Notes: generated by a model not told the origin, from the letters alone. Shown: positions 43,519 to 52,361, counted from the stretch's first letter. The stretch: 54,300 nucleotides of DNA from Rugamonas violacea (GCF_016461825.1 NZ_JAEMNU010000133.1:1-54300), one strand, 5' to 3'. Program-made: numbers and translations.

Positions 43519-44679
43519 ATGACCACCCTACTCCAGCGCCTCCCCCAAGCCTGGCGCGACATTGGCGGCTTAGACACCGCCGAAGAAATCGCCCAACAGC
43601 CAACCCTCTGGCGCGAGCTGGCCGGCCATCTGGCCGCCGAGCGCACGCGCCTCGCCGACTTCCTCGGCAACAGCCTGCGCAATCCACATCAGCGCGTGAT
43701 CCTGACCGGCGCCGGCAGCTCGGCCTATGTGGGCGAGATCGTCGCCGACGAACTCAATGCGGCCTGGCCGTGCCAAGTGCGCGCGGTGGCCACCACCAGC
43801 CTGCTGACCCATCCCGAACTGTATCTGGAAGCCGATGCGCCGACGCTGCTGGTGTCCTTTGCGCGCAGCGGCAGCAGCCCGGAAAGCACGGCGACCGTAC
43901 AACTGCTGCGTGAAGTGGTGCGCGACGTGCGCTTCCTGAACATCACCTGCAACCCCAGCGGACAATTGGCCCAGCAAGGCGCGCAGGACAAATCGGTATT
44001 CAACCTGATGATGCCGCCCGCCAGCTGCGACCGTGGTTTTGCCATGACCAGCAGTTTCACCTGCATGCTGTTGGCGGCGCTGTGCGCACTCAGTCCGAAC
44101 GTCCAGCCGCAGCGCCTCGAAGCGTTGGCGCAGCTGGGCGAACAGGCGCTGCGCAACTGGTCTGCGCCGGTGGCGGCGCTGGCCGCGAAACCGGTGCGGC
44201 GCGTGGTCTACCTGGGCAGCGGCCCGCTCGAAGCGCTGGCCAAAGAGGCCGCGCTGAAGATCCTCGAACTGACCGGCGGCCAGGTGCTGGCGATGGCCAA
44301 TAGTGCGCTGGGTTTCCGCCACGGCCCCAAGGCCGCGCTGAACGACGAGACGCTGGTGGTGCTGTTCCGCAGCGCCAGCCCGCTGGCGCGCCGCTACGAG
44401 CAAGACCTGCTGCAAGAGCTGCAACGCGAGCAGATCGCCGCACGCTGCCTGACGGTTGGCGTCGACGCCGAAATCGGCATCGACGCGGCGGTCTGGAACG
44501 ACGCCGGCGCGGCCACCTGGCATGACGCCTGGCTGGCGCCACTGTGGCTGCTGATGGCCCAGCAATACGCACTGCACCAATCGGCGCTGCTGCAACTGCG
44601 CCCCGACAATCCCTTCGCCGGCGGCACCGTCAACCGGGTCGTGCAAGGCGTCACCATCTACCGCCATGACGATTTCTAA
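43519..44679 (+). CDS. agaS: AgaS, galactosamine-6-phosphate deaminase/isomerase (SIS domains)
   Basis: A 386-residue protein with two SIS domains (RVILTGAGSSAYVGEIVADEL and VSFARSGSSPESTATVQLL in the first; RRVVYLGSGPLEALAKEAAL and LGFRHGPKAALNDETLVV in the second). AgaS converts galactosamine-6-phosphate to tagatose-6-phosphate and ammonia in GalNAc breakdown. Length and motifs match the family and distinguish it from GlmS and NagB. First gene of the plus-strand operon; its stop overlaps the ROK kinase start by 14 nt. Confidence 0.92.
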   Translation: MTTLLQRLPQAWRDIGGLDTAEEIAQQPTLWRELAGHLAAERTRLADFLGNSLRNPHQRVILTGAGSSAYVGEIVADELNAAWPCQVRAVATTSLLTHPELYLEADAPTLLVSFARSGSSPESTATVQLLREVVRDVRFLNITCNPSGQLAQQGAQDKSVFNLMMPPASCDRGFAMTSSFTCMLLAALCALSPNVQPQRLEALAQLGEQALRNWSAPVAALAAKPVRRVVYLGSGPLEALAKEAALKILELTGGQVLAMANSALGFRHGPKAALNDETLVVLFRSASPLARRYEQDLLQELQREQIAARCLTVGVDAEIGIDAAVWNDAGAATWHDAWLAPLWLLMAQQYALHQSALLQLRPDNPFAGGTVNRVVQGVTIYRHDDF

Positions 44680-45628
44680 ACCCGGCGCTTACCACGGCGT
44701 CGATATCGGCGGCAGCAAGATCGAACTGGTCGCCTACCACGACACCGATGGTCAACTGGTCGAGGCGCACCGCGAACGCATCGCCACGCCGGGCACCGAC
44801 TTCGCCGCCTTCGTGCAGGCGATACAGGAGCTGGTGGCGCGCGGCGACGCGGCGCTGGGCCAGCGCGCACCGGTCGGCATCGGCCTGCCGGGCATGACCG
44901 ACAGCGCCAGCGGACGCCAGATCAGCTCCAATGTGCCGGCGCTGAACGGCCGGCTGGTGCTCGGCGCAATGCAGCAAGCCTTGCAGCGCCAGCTCGCCTT
45001 CGGCAACGACTGCCAGTGCTTCGCGCTGTCGGAAGCCCAGGGCGGCGCGGCCGAAGGCCAATCCAGCATGTTCGGCGCCATCATCGGCACCGGCGCCGGC
45101 GGCGGCTTCTGCGTCGACGGCCGGCTGCTGCGCGGGCGCAACGGCATCGCCGGCGAATGGGGCCACTGGCTGCTGCCCGCCCCGCTCATGACTTTGCACG
45201 GCCTGCCGGTGCACGACTGCCCTTGCGGCCGGCGCGGCTGCATGGAACGCTATGTGTCCGGCCCCGGCATGAGCCAGCTGCACCGCCACTTCGGCGGCGA
45301 CGGCGCGGCACCGCTGGCGATCGTGGCGCGCGCCAGCGCCGGCTGCACCACCGCCGCGCATACGCTGGCGGTGCATGTCGACCTGCTGGCGCACGCCATG
45401 GCGAACCTGGTGCTGGGTCTGGACCCGCATGTGATCGTGCTGGGCGGCGGCCTGTCCCAGCTGTCGCATCTGTACGAACAACTGCCCGGCGCGATGCACC
45501 GCCACTTATTCGCCGGCGTGCAAGTGCCGCCCATCCTGCGGCCCGCCTTCGGCGACGCCGGCGGCGCGCGCGGCGCAGCCCTGCTGGCCAAACAACAACT
45601 CTCGCGTGAGCACCATGACTTCCACTGA
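44666..45628 (+). CDS. agaK: ROK-family amino-sugar kinase (AgaK-like)
   Basis: A 320-residue ROK kinase. The ATP motif GVDIGGSKIELVAYH is at the N-terminus and the zinc signature HDCPCGRRGC (H183, C185, C187, C192) is in place, with GIIGTGAGGGFCVDG-type sequence between. In this operon it is expected to phosphorylate GalNAc to GalNAc-6-phosphate, the step needed when uptake is by a permease rather than a phosphotransferase system. An N-acetylglucosamine or glucose kinase is the alternative. It overlaps both neighbouring genes. Confidence 0.85.
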   Translation: MTISKPGAYHGVDIGGSKIELVAYHDTDGQLVEAHRERIATPGTDFAAFVQAIQELVARGDAALGQRAPVGIGLPGMTDSASGRQISSNVPALNGRLVLGAMQQALQRQLAFGNDCQCFALSEAQGGAAEGQSSMFGAIIGTGAGGGFCVDGRLLRGRNGIAGEWGHWLLPAPLMTLHGLPVHDCPCGRRGCMERYVSGPGMSQLHRHFGGDGAAPLAIVARASAGCTTAAHTLAVHVDLLAHAMANLVLGLDPHVIVLGGGLSQLSHLYEQLPGAMHRHLFAGVQVPPILRPAFGDAGGARGAALLAKQQLSREHHDFH

Positions 45629-46967
45629 TACCCTGTCCCCTGTCCAGCAAATCGTCGCCGCCCACCGGCGCGGCGAAGCGGCCGGCATATATAGTGTCTG
45701 CTGCAGCCACCCCATCGTCATGCGCGCCGCGATGCGCGTGGCGGCCAGCTACGGCACCATTTTGCTGGTGGAGGCGACCTCGAACCAGGTCGACCAGTTC
45801 GGCGGCTACACCGGCATGACGCCGGACGCCTTCCGCGACTACGTGCACAAGCTGGCCGATGAACAGCAGTTCCCGCGCGAGCGGTTGGTGCTGGGCGGCG
45901 ACCATCTGGGCCCCAACGCCTGGCAGGCGCTGGACGCGGCCACCGCGATGGCGCACGCCGAAACGCTGATCGCCGCCTACGCCGCCGCCGGCTTCCACAA
46001 GATCCACCTCGATTGCAGCATGCGCTGCGCCGACGATCCGCTGCTCCTGAGCGACGAGACCATCGCCGCCCGCTCGGTGCGGCTGGCCATCGTGGCCGAA
46101 AACGCCGCCGCCAAGGCCGGCCTGCCGGCGCCGGTGTACGTGATCGGCACCGAAGTGCCGATACCGGGTGGCGAAGCTTCGCTGGCCCAGGCCGGCACCG
46201 TCACCGCGCCATCCGCCGCGGCCCGCACGCTGGACGTGCACCGCAGCGCCTTCTTCGAACATGGCCTGCATGCCGCCTGGCGCCGCGTGCTGGCCATGGT
46301 GGTGCAGCCCGGCGTCGACTTCGACCATAGCCAGATCCAGCATTACGATGCGGCGCAAGCGACCGAACTGTCGGCCTTCATCGCCGGCCAGCCGGGACTG
46401 GTGTTCGAGGCCCACTCCACCGACTACCAGCGCGAATCGGCTTTGCACGAGATGGTGCGCGACCACTTCGCGATCCTCAAGGTCGGCCCGGCCGCCACCT
46501 TCGCCATGCGCGAAGGCTTGCTGGCGCTGTGCCAGATCGAGCGCGAACTGGTGCCGGAAGCCGAAGCCTCGCAACTGATGCAGGTGCTCGACGACGTGAT
46601 GCTGGCGCAGCCGCAGCACTGGCGCAAACACTATCCGGGCAGCAGCGAGGAACAGCGCCTGCTGCGCCGCTACGGTCTGAGCGACCGTTGCCGCTACTAC
46701 TGGGGCGAGCCGCCGGTGGCCGCCGCCATCGAAAAGCTGCTGGCCAACCTGGACGCGCGCGAGATCCCGCTGGCCTTGCTGAGCCAGCACCTGCCGGAGC
46801 AGTATCTGGAAGTGCTGCAAGGGCAGTTGGGCAAAACGGCGCGCGGACTGGTCGAGCACAAGGTCGGCCGCGTGCTGGCACAGTACGCGCGTGCCTGCAA
46901 CCGCAACGCCGCCGCGATAGCGACAACGGCGGCGGCGATGGCCGGCACGCCAACATCGATCTGTTAA
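45606..46967 (+). CDS. agaZ: GatZ/KbaZ/AgaZ-family tagatose pathway protein
   Basis: A 453-residue protein with the GatZ/KbaZ hallmarks: IYSVCCSHPIVMRAAMRVAA, LVEATSNQVDQFGGYTGMTP, LVLGGDHLGPNAWQ, KIHLDCSMRCADD and PVYVIGTEVPIPGG. Proteins of this family are described as the stabilising partner of class II tagatose-bisphosphate aldolase, and AgaZ has also been proposed as a tagatose-6-phosphate kinase in proteobacterial GalNAc pathways. No catalytic aldolase subunit (AgaY/KbaY) is in the window, which makes the second view attractive. It overlaps the ROK gene by 23 nt. Confidence 0.9.
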   Translation: MSTMTSTDTLSPVQQIVAAHRRGEAAGIYSVCCSHPIVMRAAMRVAASYGTILLVEATSNQVDQFGGYTGMTPDAFRDYVHKLADEQQFPRERLVLGGDHLGPNAWQALDAATAMAHAETLIAAYAAAGFHKIHLDCSMRCADDPLLLSDETIAARSVRLAIVAENAAAKAGLPAPVYVIGTEVPIPGGEASLAQAGTVTAPSAAARTLDVHRSAFFEHGLHAAWRRVLAMVVQPGVDFDHSQIQHYDAAQATELSAFIAGQPGLVFEAHSTDYQRESALHEMVRDHFAILKVGPAATFAMREGLLALCQIERELVPEAEASQLMQVLDDVMLAQPQHWRKHYPGSSEEQRLLRRYGLSDRCRYYWGEPPVAAAIEKLLANLDAREIPLALLSQHLPEQYLEVLQGQLGKTARGLVEHKVGRVLAQYARACNRNAAAIATTAAAMAGTPTSIC

Positions 46968-47003
46968 GCTCGTCGTTTTTTTCAAATCGATAAATACGCC
47001 ATC

Positions 47004-47771
47004 ATGCGAAATACCAGTCAACGTCGCGAGTCCATCCTGCAAATGCTCACCCAACACGGCTCGGTCCAGGTGGCCGAGCTGGTGGAGCGGCTCGGCGTCT
47101 CCGCCGTGACCATCCGCAGCGACCTGTCCGCACTGGAGTCGCAAGGTCTGGCCACGCGCAGCCACGGCGGCGCGATCCTGACGCGCACCCCGCCGCCCGA
47201 GCACACCATCGATCAGAAGGATGCGATCAACCACGAGCAGAAGGAACGCATCGGCGCGCTGGCGGCGCGGCTGGTGCAACCGGGCGATAACATCATCATC
47301 GATTCCGGCACCACCACCATCTCGCTGGCGCGCCAGCTGCGCGAGGCGCAGAACGTGACGGTGCTGACCAATGGCCTGAACATCGCATGGGAGCTGGCGC
47401 ACACGCCCGGCGTCGACCTGATCCTGACCGGCGGCCTGCTGCGCAAGCAGTCGCTGTCGGTGCAGGGCAGCCAGGCCGAGGCCTGCCTGCAAGCCTATAG
47501 CTTCGACAAGCTGTTCCTCGGCGTCGACGGCTTCGACCTGCAATTCGGCGTGACCACCCACCACGAGGCCGAAGCCAGCCTGAATCACAAGATGGTCGAA
47601 CGGGCCAAGAAAATCATCGTCCTCACCGACGCCTCCAAATTCGGCCGCGTCAGCCTGCACCGCATCGTGCAGCTGGACCGGGTTCACACAGTCGTCACCG
47701 ATGCCAGCATCAGCCCCGAGTACCGCGAAGGGCTGCAAGCGCTGGGCATCGAATTACTTATAGCGGAATAA
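47004..47771 (+). CDS. agaR: DeoR-family transcriptional regulator AgaR
   Basis: A 255-residue repressor: N-terminal winged helix-turn-helix (VQVAELVERLGVSAVTIRSD, LATRSHGGAILTR) and a DeoR C-terminal sugar-phosphate sensing domain (NIIIDSGTTTISLARQLRE, VDLILTGGLLRKQSLSVQG, KLFLGVDGFDL). Inside the operon it controls, with spacing of 36 bp before and 3 bp after. Expected to bind the TTTCG boxes in 43185-43518 and to release them in the presence of a galactosamine-6-phosphate-type effector. Confidence 0.92.
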   Translation: MRNTSQRRESILQMLTQHGSVQVAELVERLGVSAVTIRSDLSALESQGLATRSHGGAILTRTPPPEHTIDQKDAINHEQKERIGALAARLVQPGDNIIIDSGTTTISLARQLREAQNVTVLTNGLNIAWELAHTPGVDLILTGGLLRKQSLSVQGSQAEACLQAYSFDKLFLGVDGFDLQFGVTTHHEAEASLNHKMVERAKKIIVLTDASKFGRVSLHRIVQLDRVHTVVTDASISPEYREGLQALGIELLIAE

Positions 47772-47774
47772 AGC

Positions 47775-48869
47775 GTGCTTAGCGGCAGAATCCTCACCCC
47801 CACTGGCTGGATCACCGGCCATCTCGACTTCGATCAACGCATCCAGCAGATACGTGAAGATCCCGCCGCCGACAGCTCGCTGACGATACTGCCGGGCTTT
47901 ATCGACCTGCATGTGCACGGCGCCGAAGGCGTCGACATCATGCAGGGCGGCACCGCCGGCGCCAGCGTGGCGCGCAGCCACGCGCGCCACGGCACCACCG
48001 CGCTGCTGGGCACCACCCTAACCGCCAAGGAAGCGGCGATCCGCCGCGCCCTCGACGGCCTGGCCGGCGTGATCGCCGAGCGGCCGGCCGGCGGCGCGCG
48101 CATGCTGGGCGTGCATCTGGAAGGCCCCTTCCTCAACCTGAAGCGGCTCGGCGCCCAGCCGCCCGACGTCGTCACCGCCAGCCTGGAGCTGGTGCAAAGC
48201 TTCCATGCCATGGCGCCGATCCGCGTGCTGACGCTGGCGCCCGAAGTGGCCGGCCACCTGGCGCTGATTCCGCAACTGCGCGACATGGGCATTCGTGTGC
48301 AGATCGGCCACAGCGCCGGCAGTTACGAGGACGGCGTGGCAGCGCTGCAGGCCGGCGCGGCCGGCTTCACCCACCTGTTCAACGGCATGACCGGCGCGCA
48401 CCACCAGCAGCCCGGCATGGTGGGCGCCGCGCTGGCGCACGCCGAATACGCAGAAGTCATTCCCGACCTGCTGCACGTGCAGCCCGGCGCCCTGCGCGCC
48501 GCGCTGCGCGCCATCCCGCGCCTGTACGGCGTGACCGACGCCACCTCCGCCACCGGCATGCCGGACGGCGAGTACGCGCTGGGCAGCCAGCGCGTGTTCA
48601 AGTGCCTGGGCTGCGTGCGCCTGGCCACCGGCTCGCTGGCCGGCAGCGTGCTGACGATGGACCAGGCGTTGCGCAATTTCATCAGCATCGGCCTCGATCT
48701 GGCCGACGCCTCCAACCGCCTGTCGCGCTTTCCGGCCGACTATCTGGGCGAAACGCAGCGCGGCCGCCTGGCGCCCGGCGCCTGGGCCGATATGGTCGTG
48801 CTCAATTCAGACCTGCAACCGGTGGCCGTCTTCGTCGAAGGCGAAGCCATCGATCTTTCCACCCACTAG
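47775..48869 (+). CDS. agaA: N-acetylgalactosamine-6-phosphate deacetylase (NagA family)
   Basis: A 364-residue amidohydrolase starting with GTG at 47775, just 3 bp after agaR. Metal-binding HVHG (H46, H48), EGPFLNLKRLGAQ, GHSAGSYEDGVAALQAG and HLFNGMTGAHHQQPG motifs mark the NagA family. In this operon the substrate is inferred to be GalNAc-6-phosphate (AgaA) rather than GlcNAc-6-phosphate. Confidence 0.88.
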   Translation: MLSGRILTPTGWITGHLDFDQRIQQIREDPAADSSLTILPGFIDLHVHGAEGVDIMQGGTAGASVARSHARHGTTALLGTTLTAKEAAIRRALDGLAGVIAERPAGGARMLGVHLEGPFLNLKRLGAQPPDVVTASLELVQSFHAMAPIRVLTLAPEVAGHLALIPQLRDMGIRVQIGHSAGSYEDGVAALQAGAAGFTHLFNGMTGAHHQQPGMVGAALAHAEYAEVIPDLLHVQPGALRAALRAIPRLYGVTDATSATGMPDGEYALGSQRVFKCLGCVRLATGSLAGSVLTMDQALRNFISIGLDLADASNRLSRFPADYLGETQRGRLAPGAWADMVVLNSDLQPVAVFVEGEAIDLSTH

Positions 48870-48890
48870 ACACTAGACGACGGAGTTACG

Positions 48891-50675
48891 ATGCAAGCCA
48901 CCCTGCCCAGCGCCCCCGCCAGAACCATGGCCTTCATGTTGTTCATTGCCGGGATGGGTGGACTGCTATACGGCATCGACATCGGCATCATCGCCGGTGC
49001 CCTGCCCTACCTCGAATCGACCGCCTCGGTGGCCTGGAAGCTCAGCACCCAGCAACTGAGCTTCATTGTCGCCGCCGTGCTGCTCGGCTCCGTGCTGTCG
49101 TCGCTGTTTGCCGGCGCGCTGGCCGACTGGATCGGCCGACGCTGGGCGATGGTGCTGTCCGGCGCCTTGTTCACCTTGAGCATTCCGCTGATCGCGCTGG
49201 CCGACGGCTACGGCCCGCTGCTGCTGGGCCGCCTGCTGCAAGGCGTCAGCGGCGGCTTGATCGGCGTGGTGGTGCCGCTGTATCTGGCCGAATGCCTGCA
49301 TGCGCGCGAGCGCGGCCGGGGCGCGGCGCTGTTCCAGCTGCTACTCACCATCGGCCTGGTGGCCGCCGCGCTGATTGGCCTGGTGCAGGCCCAGTCGGTG
49401 GAAACCGCCACCGCTGCGGCGCAAAGCCTGGATGAAGCAGCGCGCGGCGCCGCCATCTTCAGCGCCAAGGACCACGCCTGGCGCAGCATCTTCTGGATGT
49501 GCCTTGCGCCCGGCCTAGTGTTCACCGCCGGCAGCCTGCTGCTGTCCGAGTCGCCGCGCTGGCTGGCGCGCCACGGCCGCATGGCCCAAGCCAAACTGGC
49601 GCTGCTGCGCACCCGCAACGCCGCCGAAGCGGAAGCCGAACTGCTCGACATCCAGCGGGCGCCGGTGCATGGCAGCGGCGAGGACGGCGCGCGCCAGGCC
49701 TTGCTGAGCCGCCGCTACGTGCTGCCTTTCCTGCTGGCCTGCCTGGTGCTGGCGCTGACCCAGGCCACCGGCATCAATTCCATCCTCGCCTACGTGGTGA
49801 ATATCCTCAACCAAGCCGGCCTGCCGGGTTCCACCGCCAACCTGGCCGACGTCGGCCTGAAGGTGCTCAACGCGGTGATGACCGTGGTGGCGGTGGTCCT
49901 GGTCGACCGCAAGGGCCGCAAGTTCCTACTGATGCTGGGCTGCGGCGGCATCGTGCTGGCGCTGCTGACGGCTGGCCTGCTGTTCCGCAGCGTGGAAGGC
50001 GAACAGCGCGACGTGCGCGCCGCCGTCACGGCGCGCGTGCAGGGCGACAGCCTGGAGCTGCGGCTTGACCCGGCCACCTTGCAGGCGCTGGGCGCGCCGG
50101 CCGGCGGCCCGCCGCAACAGCTGACGGTGGCCTACGCCTATGGTCCGTTCACCAATGTGCAGACGCGCCGCAGCGACGACCCCGCGTTGGCACCGCTACA
50201 GATGAGCCGCGCCGACACGGTGCAAGCGGACAGCGTGATCGGCCAGTTCTTCCGCCGGCTGCATCTGAATCCGTTCGCCGATCCGGCCGAAGCGCGCAAC
50301 GCGCCGCTGCGCATCGAGCAGGTGCATCTGTCCAGCGTGCCGTCGTCGACGCACGGCTGGTGGGTGGCGACGGCGATCTGCCTGTTCGTCGCCAGCTTCG
50401 CGGTCGGCCCGGGCGTGTGCGTGTGGCTGGCGCTGTCCGAGCTGATGCCGACCCGGATCCGCTCGAATGGCATGAGTATCGCGCTGCTGGTCAACCAGTT
50501 CGTCTCGACCGTGATCGCGGCGGCCTTTCTGCCGACGGTGGGCCAGTACGGCTACGCGACCATGTTCTTCTACGGCGCCGGCTGCGCCGCGCTGTACTTC
50601 CTGACGGCGGCCTTCCTGCTGCCCGAAACCAAGGGCAAGACGCTGGAGGAGATCGAAGCGCATTTCGCCAAGTGA
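48891..50675 (+). CDS. agaP: MFS sugar porter with extra periplasmic domain (probable GalNAc transporter)
   Basis: A 594-residue sugar-porter protein with 12 helices; motifs GIDIGIIAGALPYL, GRRWAMVLSG, RLLQGVSGGLIGVVVPLYLAE, SESPRWLARHGR and LPETKGKTLEEIE. Members of this family are usually about 470 residues. The surplus is a soluble insertion of about 120 residues (about 364-486, rich in charged residues, GEQRDVRAAVTARVQGD to LRIEQVHLSS) between two late helices, likely periplasmic. As last gene of the aga operon it most likely imports GalNAc. The symbol is inferred from context. Its 3' end is duplicated downstream at 51811-52183. Confidence 0.85.
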   Translation: MQATLPSAPARTMAFMLFIAGMGGLLYGIDIGIIAGALPYLESTASVAWKLSTQQLSFIVAAVLLGSVLSSLFAGALADWIGRRWAMVLSGALFTLSIPLIALADGYGPLLLGRLLQGVSGGLIGVVVPLYLAECLHARERGRGAALFQLLLTIGLVAAALIGLVQAQSVETATAAAQSLDEAARGAAIFSAKDHAWRSIFWMCLAPGLVFTAGSLLLSESPRWLARHGRMAQAKLALLRTRNAAEAEAELLDIQRAPVHGSGEDGARQALLSRRYVLPFLLACLVLALTQATGINSILAYVVNILNQAGLPGSTANLADVGLKVLNAVMTVVAVVLVDRKGRKFLLMLGCGGIVLALLTAGLLFRSVEGEQRDVRAAVTARVQGDSLELRLDPATLQALGAPAGGPPQQLTVAYAYGPFTNVQTRRSDDPALAPLQMSRADTVQADSVIGQFFRRLHLNPFADPAEARNAPLRIEQVHLSSVPSSTHGWWVATAICLFVASFAVGPGVCVWLALSELMPTRIRSNGMSIALLVNQFVSTVIAAAFLPTVGQYGYATMFFYGAGCAALYFLTAAFLLPETKGKTLEEIEAHFAK

Positions 50676-50967
50676 GCACTTGCGCCTTGCGTCCAGAGCA
50701 CGCCATATGCCCATCCCGGCGCGCCAATGTGTTCCAGCAGCAGCCAGTACAGGACGGCAGCGCCGACCGGCGATCGCGGCTGGAGCGACGAGCTCTTGAT
50801 CTTCACCCGCTTCTTCAATACAAGCTCGTATAAAAACGCCGCCGGCGACTGGTCGGCGGCGGCGAAGGCCCGGCGCTGCCGAGCAAGAGACGCTGTAGAA
50901 AACCGAGCCGAAAAAATAGATCCAGATCATTATTGCATAAAGCTATATTCAAGCTATACTTCTAAGC
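50676..50967 (+). promoter_or_regulatory. Region before the toxin-antitoxin genes, with promoter and direct repeats
   Basis: No gene is convincing here. At its right end, TTGCAT (50933-50938), a 16-nt spacer and TATACT (50955-50960) form a plausible promoter for the toxin-antitoxin pair. It overlaps two direct repeats AAGCTATA (50940-50947 and 50951-50958), a likely autoregulatory operator. Confidence 0.5.
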
Positions 50968-51222
50968 ATGAACTTGATTAAATGGACCCCAAAAGCAAGC
51001 AAGCAATTGCGCAAGTTGGACAAGCAGTTACAACGCCCAATTGTCGATGCGGTAAAGTCGTTGGAAGCCATGCCAGCGTGCCAGAACATCAAGGCGCTGA
51101 CGAACCATGAACATGGCTACCGTCTCAGGGTCGGCAATTTCCGAGTACTGTTCGACTGGTCCGGGGAAATCAAAATTGTAGAAATTCAAGAAGTGAGGAA
51201 ACGGGATGAACGCACCTACTAA
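50968..51222 (+). CDS. RelE/ParE-family toxin
   Basis: An 84-residue RelE-fold protein (LIKWTPKASKQLRKLDKQL, HGYRLRVGNFRVLFDW, VEIQEVRKRDERTY). RelE-type toxins cleave mRNA at the ribosome; ParE-type attack gyrase. The sequence alone does not settle which. It overlaps the antitoxin gene by 17 nt, with the toxin first. Confidence 0.85.
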   Translation: MNLIKWTPKASKQLRKLDKQLQRPIVDAVKSLEAMPACQNIKALTNHEHGYRLRVGNFRVLFDWSGEIKIVEIQEVRKRDERTY

Positions 51223-51532
51223 TATCCAACTGATCAACGGGCCGGACGGGAAACCGGCCTTTGTGGTCATGCCCTATGCCGACTTTATTCGGACATATGA
51301 GCAGGACCGCGACCTGATTCCCCATGAGGTGGTCAGCGCCACCGTCGACGGGGCAACGCCCGTTCGAGCCTGGCGCGAGCACCTCAAGCTCACCCAGGCC
51401 GAAGTATCAGCACGCCTGGGCATTTCCCAGCCATCTTATGCAAAGCAAGAGGCGAGCGGCGCACTGCGCAAATCGACAATCGAAAAGATCGCCAAGGCGC
51501 TCGGCATCACGCCAGCTCAGCTGGATTTCTGA
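51206..51532 (+). CDS. Xre-family antitoxin (helix-turn-helix)
   Basis: A 108-residue protein with an N-terminal part of the toxin-binding type (LINGPDGKPAFVVMPYADFI) and a C-terminal Xre helix-turn-helix (HLKLTQAEVSARLGISQPSY, STIEKIAKALGITPAQLDF). Overlap with the toxin indicates translational coupling. It probably represses the pair through the AAGCTATA repeats. Confidence 0.87.
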   Translation: MNAPTNIQLINGPDGKPAFVVMPYADFIRTYEQDRDLIPHEVVSATVDGATPVRAWREHLKLTQAEVSARLGISQPSYAKQEASGALRKSTIEKIAKALGITPAQLDF

Positions 51533-51777
51533 TTTTCCGCGTCGTTCGCATCGGTGAAAGCGATGTCGCCTTGTTCGGCCTCCGCGATGCATTCCCACCG
51601 CCCGTCTTGATGCAGCGCGATCGGGGCGGCATTTCGCAAGTAGAATTCATCGAGAGTCAGGCCGTCAATCAGGACCGGACGACGCACGCGCTTTTGCTTT
51701 CCGTTGATGAAGATGGTCATGAACTTTGCCTTCTCCAACTTCTGGGCGGCGGTAAGTTTGCACTTCGGTTTGGCCAT
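51517..51777 (-). CDS. Small hypothetical protein (86 aa), convergent to the antitoxin
   Basis: Starts at the ATG 51777 (MAKPKCKLTAAQKLEKAKF) and ends 16 nt inside the antitoxin coding end on the other strand. The sequence (TIFINGKQKRVRRPVLIDGL, TLDEFYLRNAAPIALHQDGR, WECI) looks like a small folded domain with an acidic tail. No family recognised. It travels with the toxin-antitoxin pair in the same insertion interval. Confidence 0.55.
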   Translation of the reverse strand: MAKPKCKLTAAQKLEKAKFMTIFINGKQKRVRRPVLIDGLTLDEFYLRNAAPIALHQDGRWECIAEAEQGDIAFTDANDAENQKSS

Positions 51778-51810
51778 CGTATTGAATGCAATTGTTGACT
51801 GTTCGGCTGC

Positions 51811-52183
51811 TACGCATCGAGTAGGTGCATCTGTCCAGCGTGCCGTCGGCCACGCACGGCTGGTGGGGGGCGACGGCGAACCATGCCTGTTCGTCGCCAG
51901 CTTCGCGGTCGGCCCGGGCGTGTGCGTGTGGCTGGCGCTGTCCGAACTGATGCCGACGCGGATACGCTCAAACGGCATGAGCATCGCGCTGCTGGTCAAC
52001 CAGTTCGTCTCGACCGTGATCGCCGCCACCTTCCTGCCGACGGTGGGCCAGTACGGCTATGCGACCATGTTCTTCTACGGCGCCGGCTGCGCCGCGCTGT
52101 ACTTCCTGACGGCCGCCTTCCTGCTGCCCGAGACCAAGGGCAAGACGCTGGAGGAGATCGAGGCGCATTTCAGCAAGGCGTAA
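51811..52183 (+). pseudogene. Degenerate copy of the 3' end of the MFS transporter gene
   Basis: The DNA closely follows 50309-50672 of the MFS gene (for example the CATCGAG.AGGTGCATCTGT start and most of GPGVCVWLALSELMPTRIRS to LPETKGKTLEEIEAHF). It carries an early stop (TAG for CAG) and a 2-nt insertion near the start and scattered substitutions. No start or 5' part exists, so it is not functional. Confidence 0.85.
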
Positions 52184-52324
52184 ATTGCGCCGGGCAGAGG
52201 CGCCTCATCAACCGACTCTGCATGCGGCCGGCGGCTGCAATCCTGGAATGAATTGAGCGATGTTTTGAATGGTGATGGAACGGCCATTAAGACCACCGGG
52301 TCAAAATAATGCGTTCTTGGAGTG

Positions 52325-52361
52325 AAAAAAACCCGCGACTTTGAAGTCGCTGGTTTTTCTT
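52325..52361. terminator. Bidirectional rho-independent terminator
   Basis: GCGACT-TTGA-AGTCGC stem flanked by A run (left) and T run (right), so it works in either direction. Confidence 0.85.
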
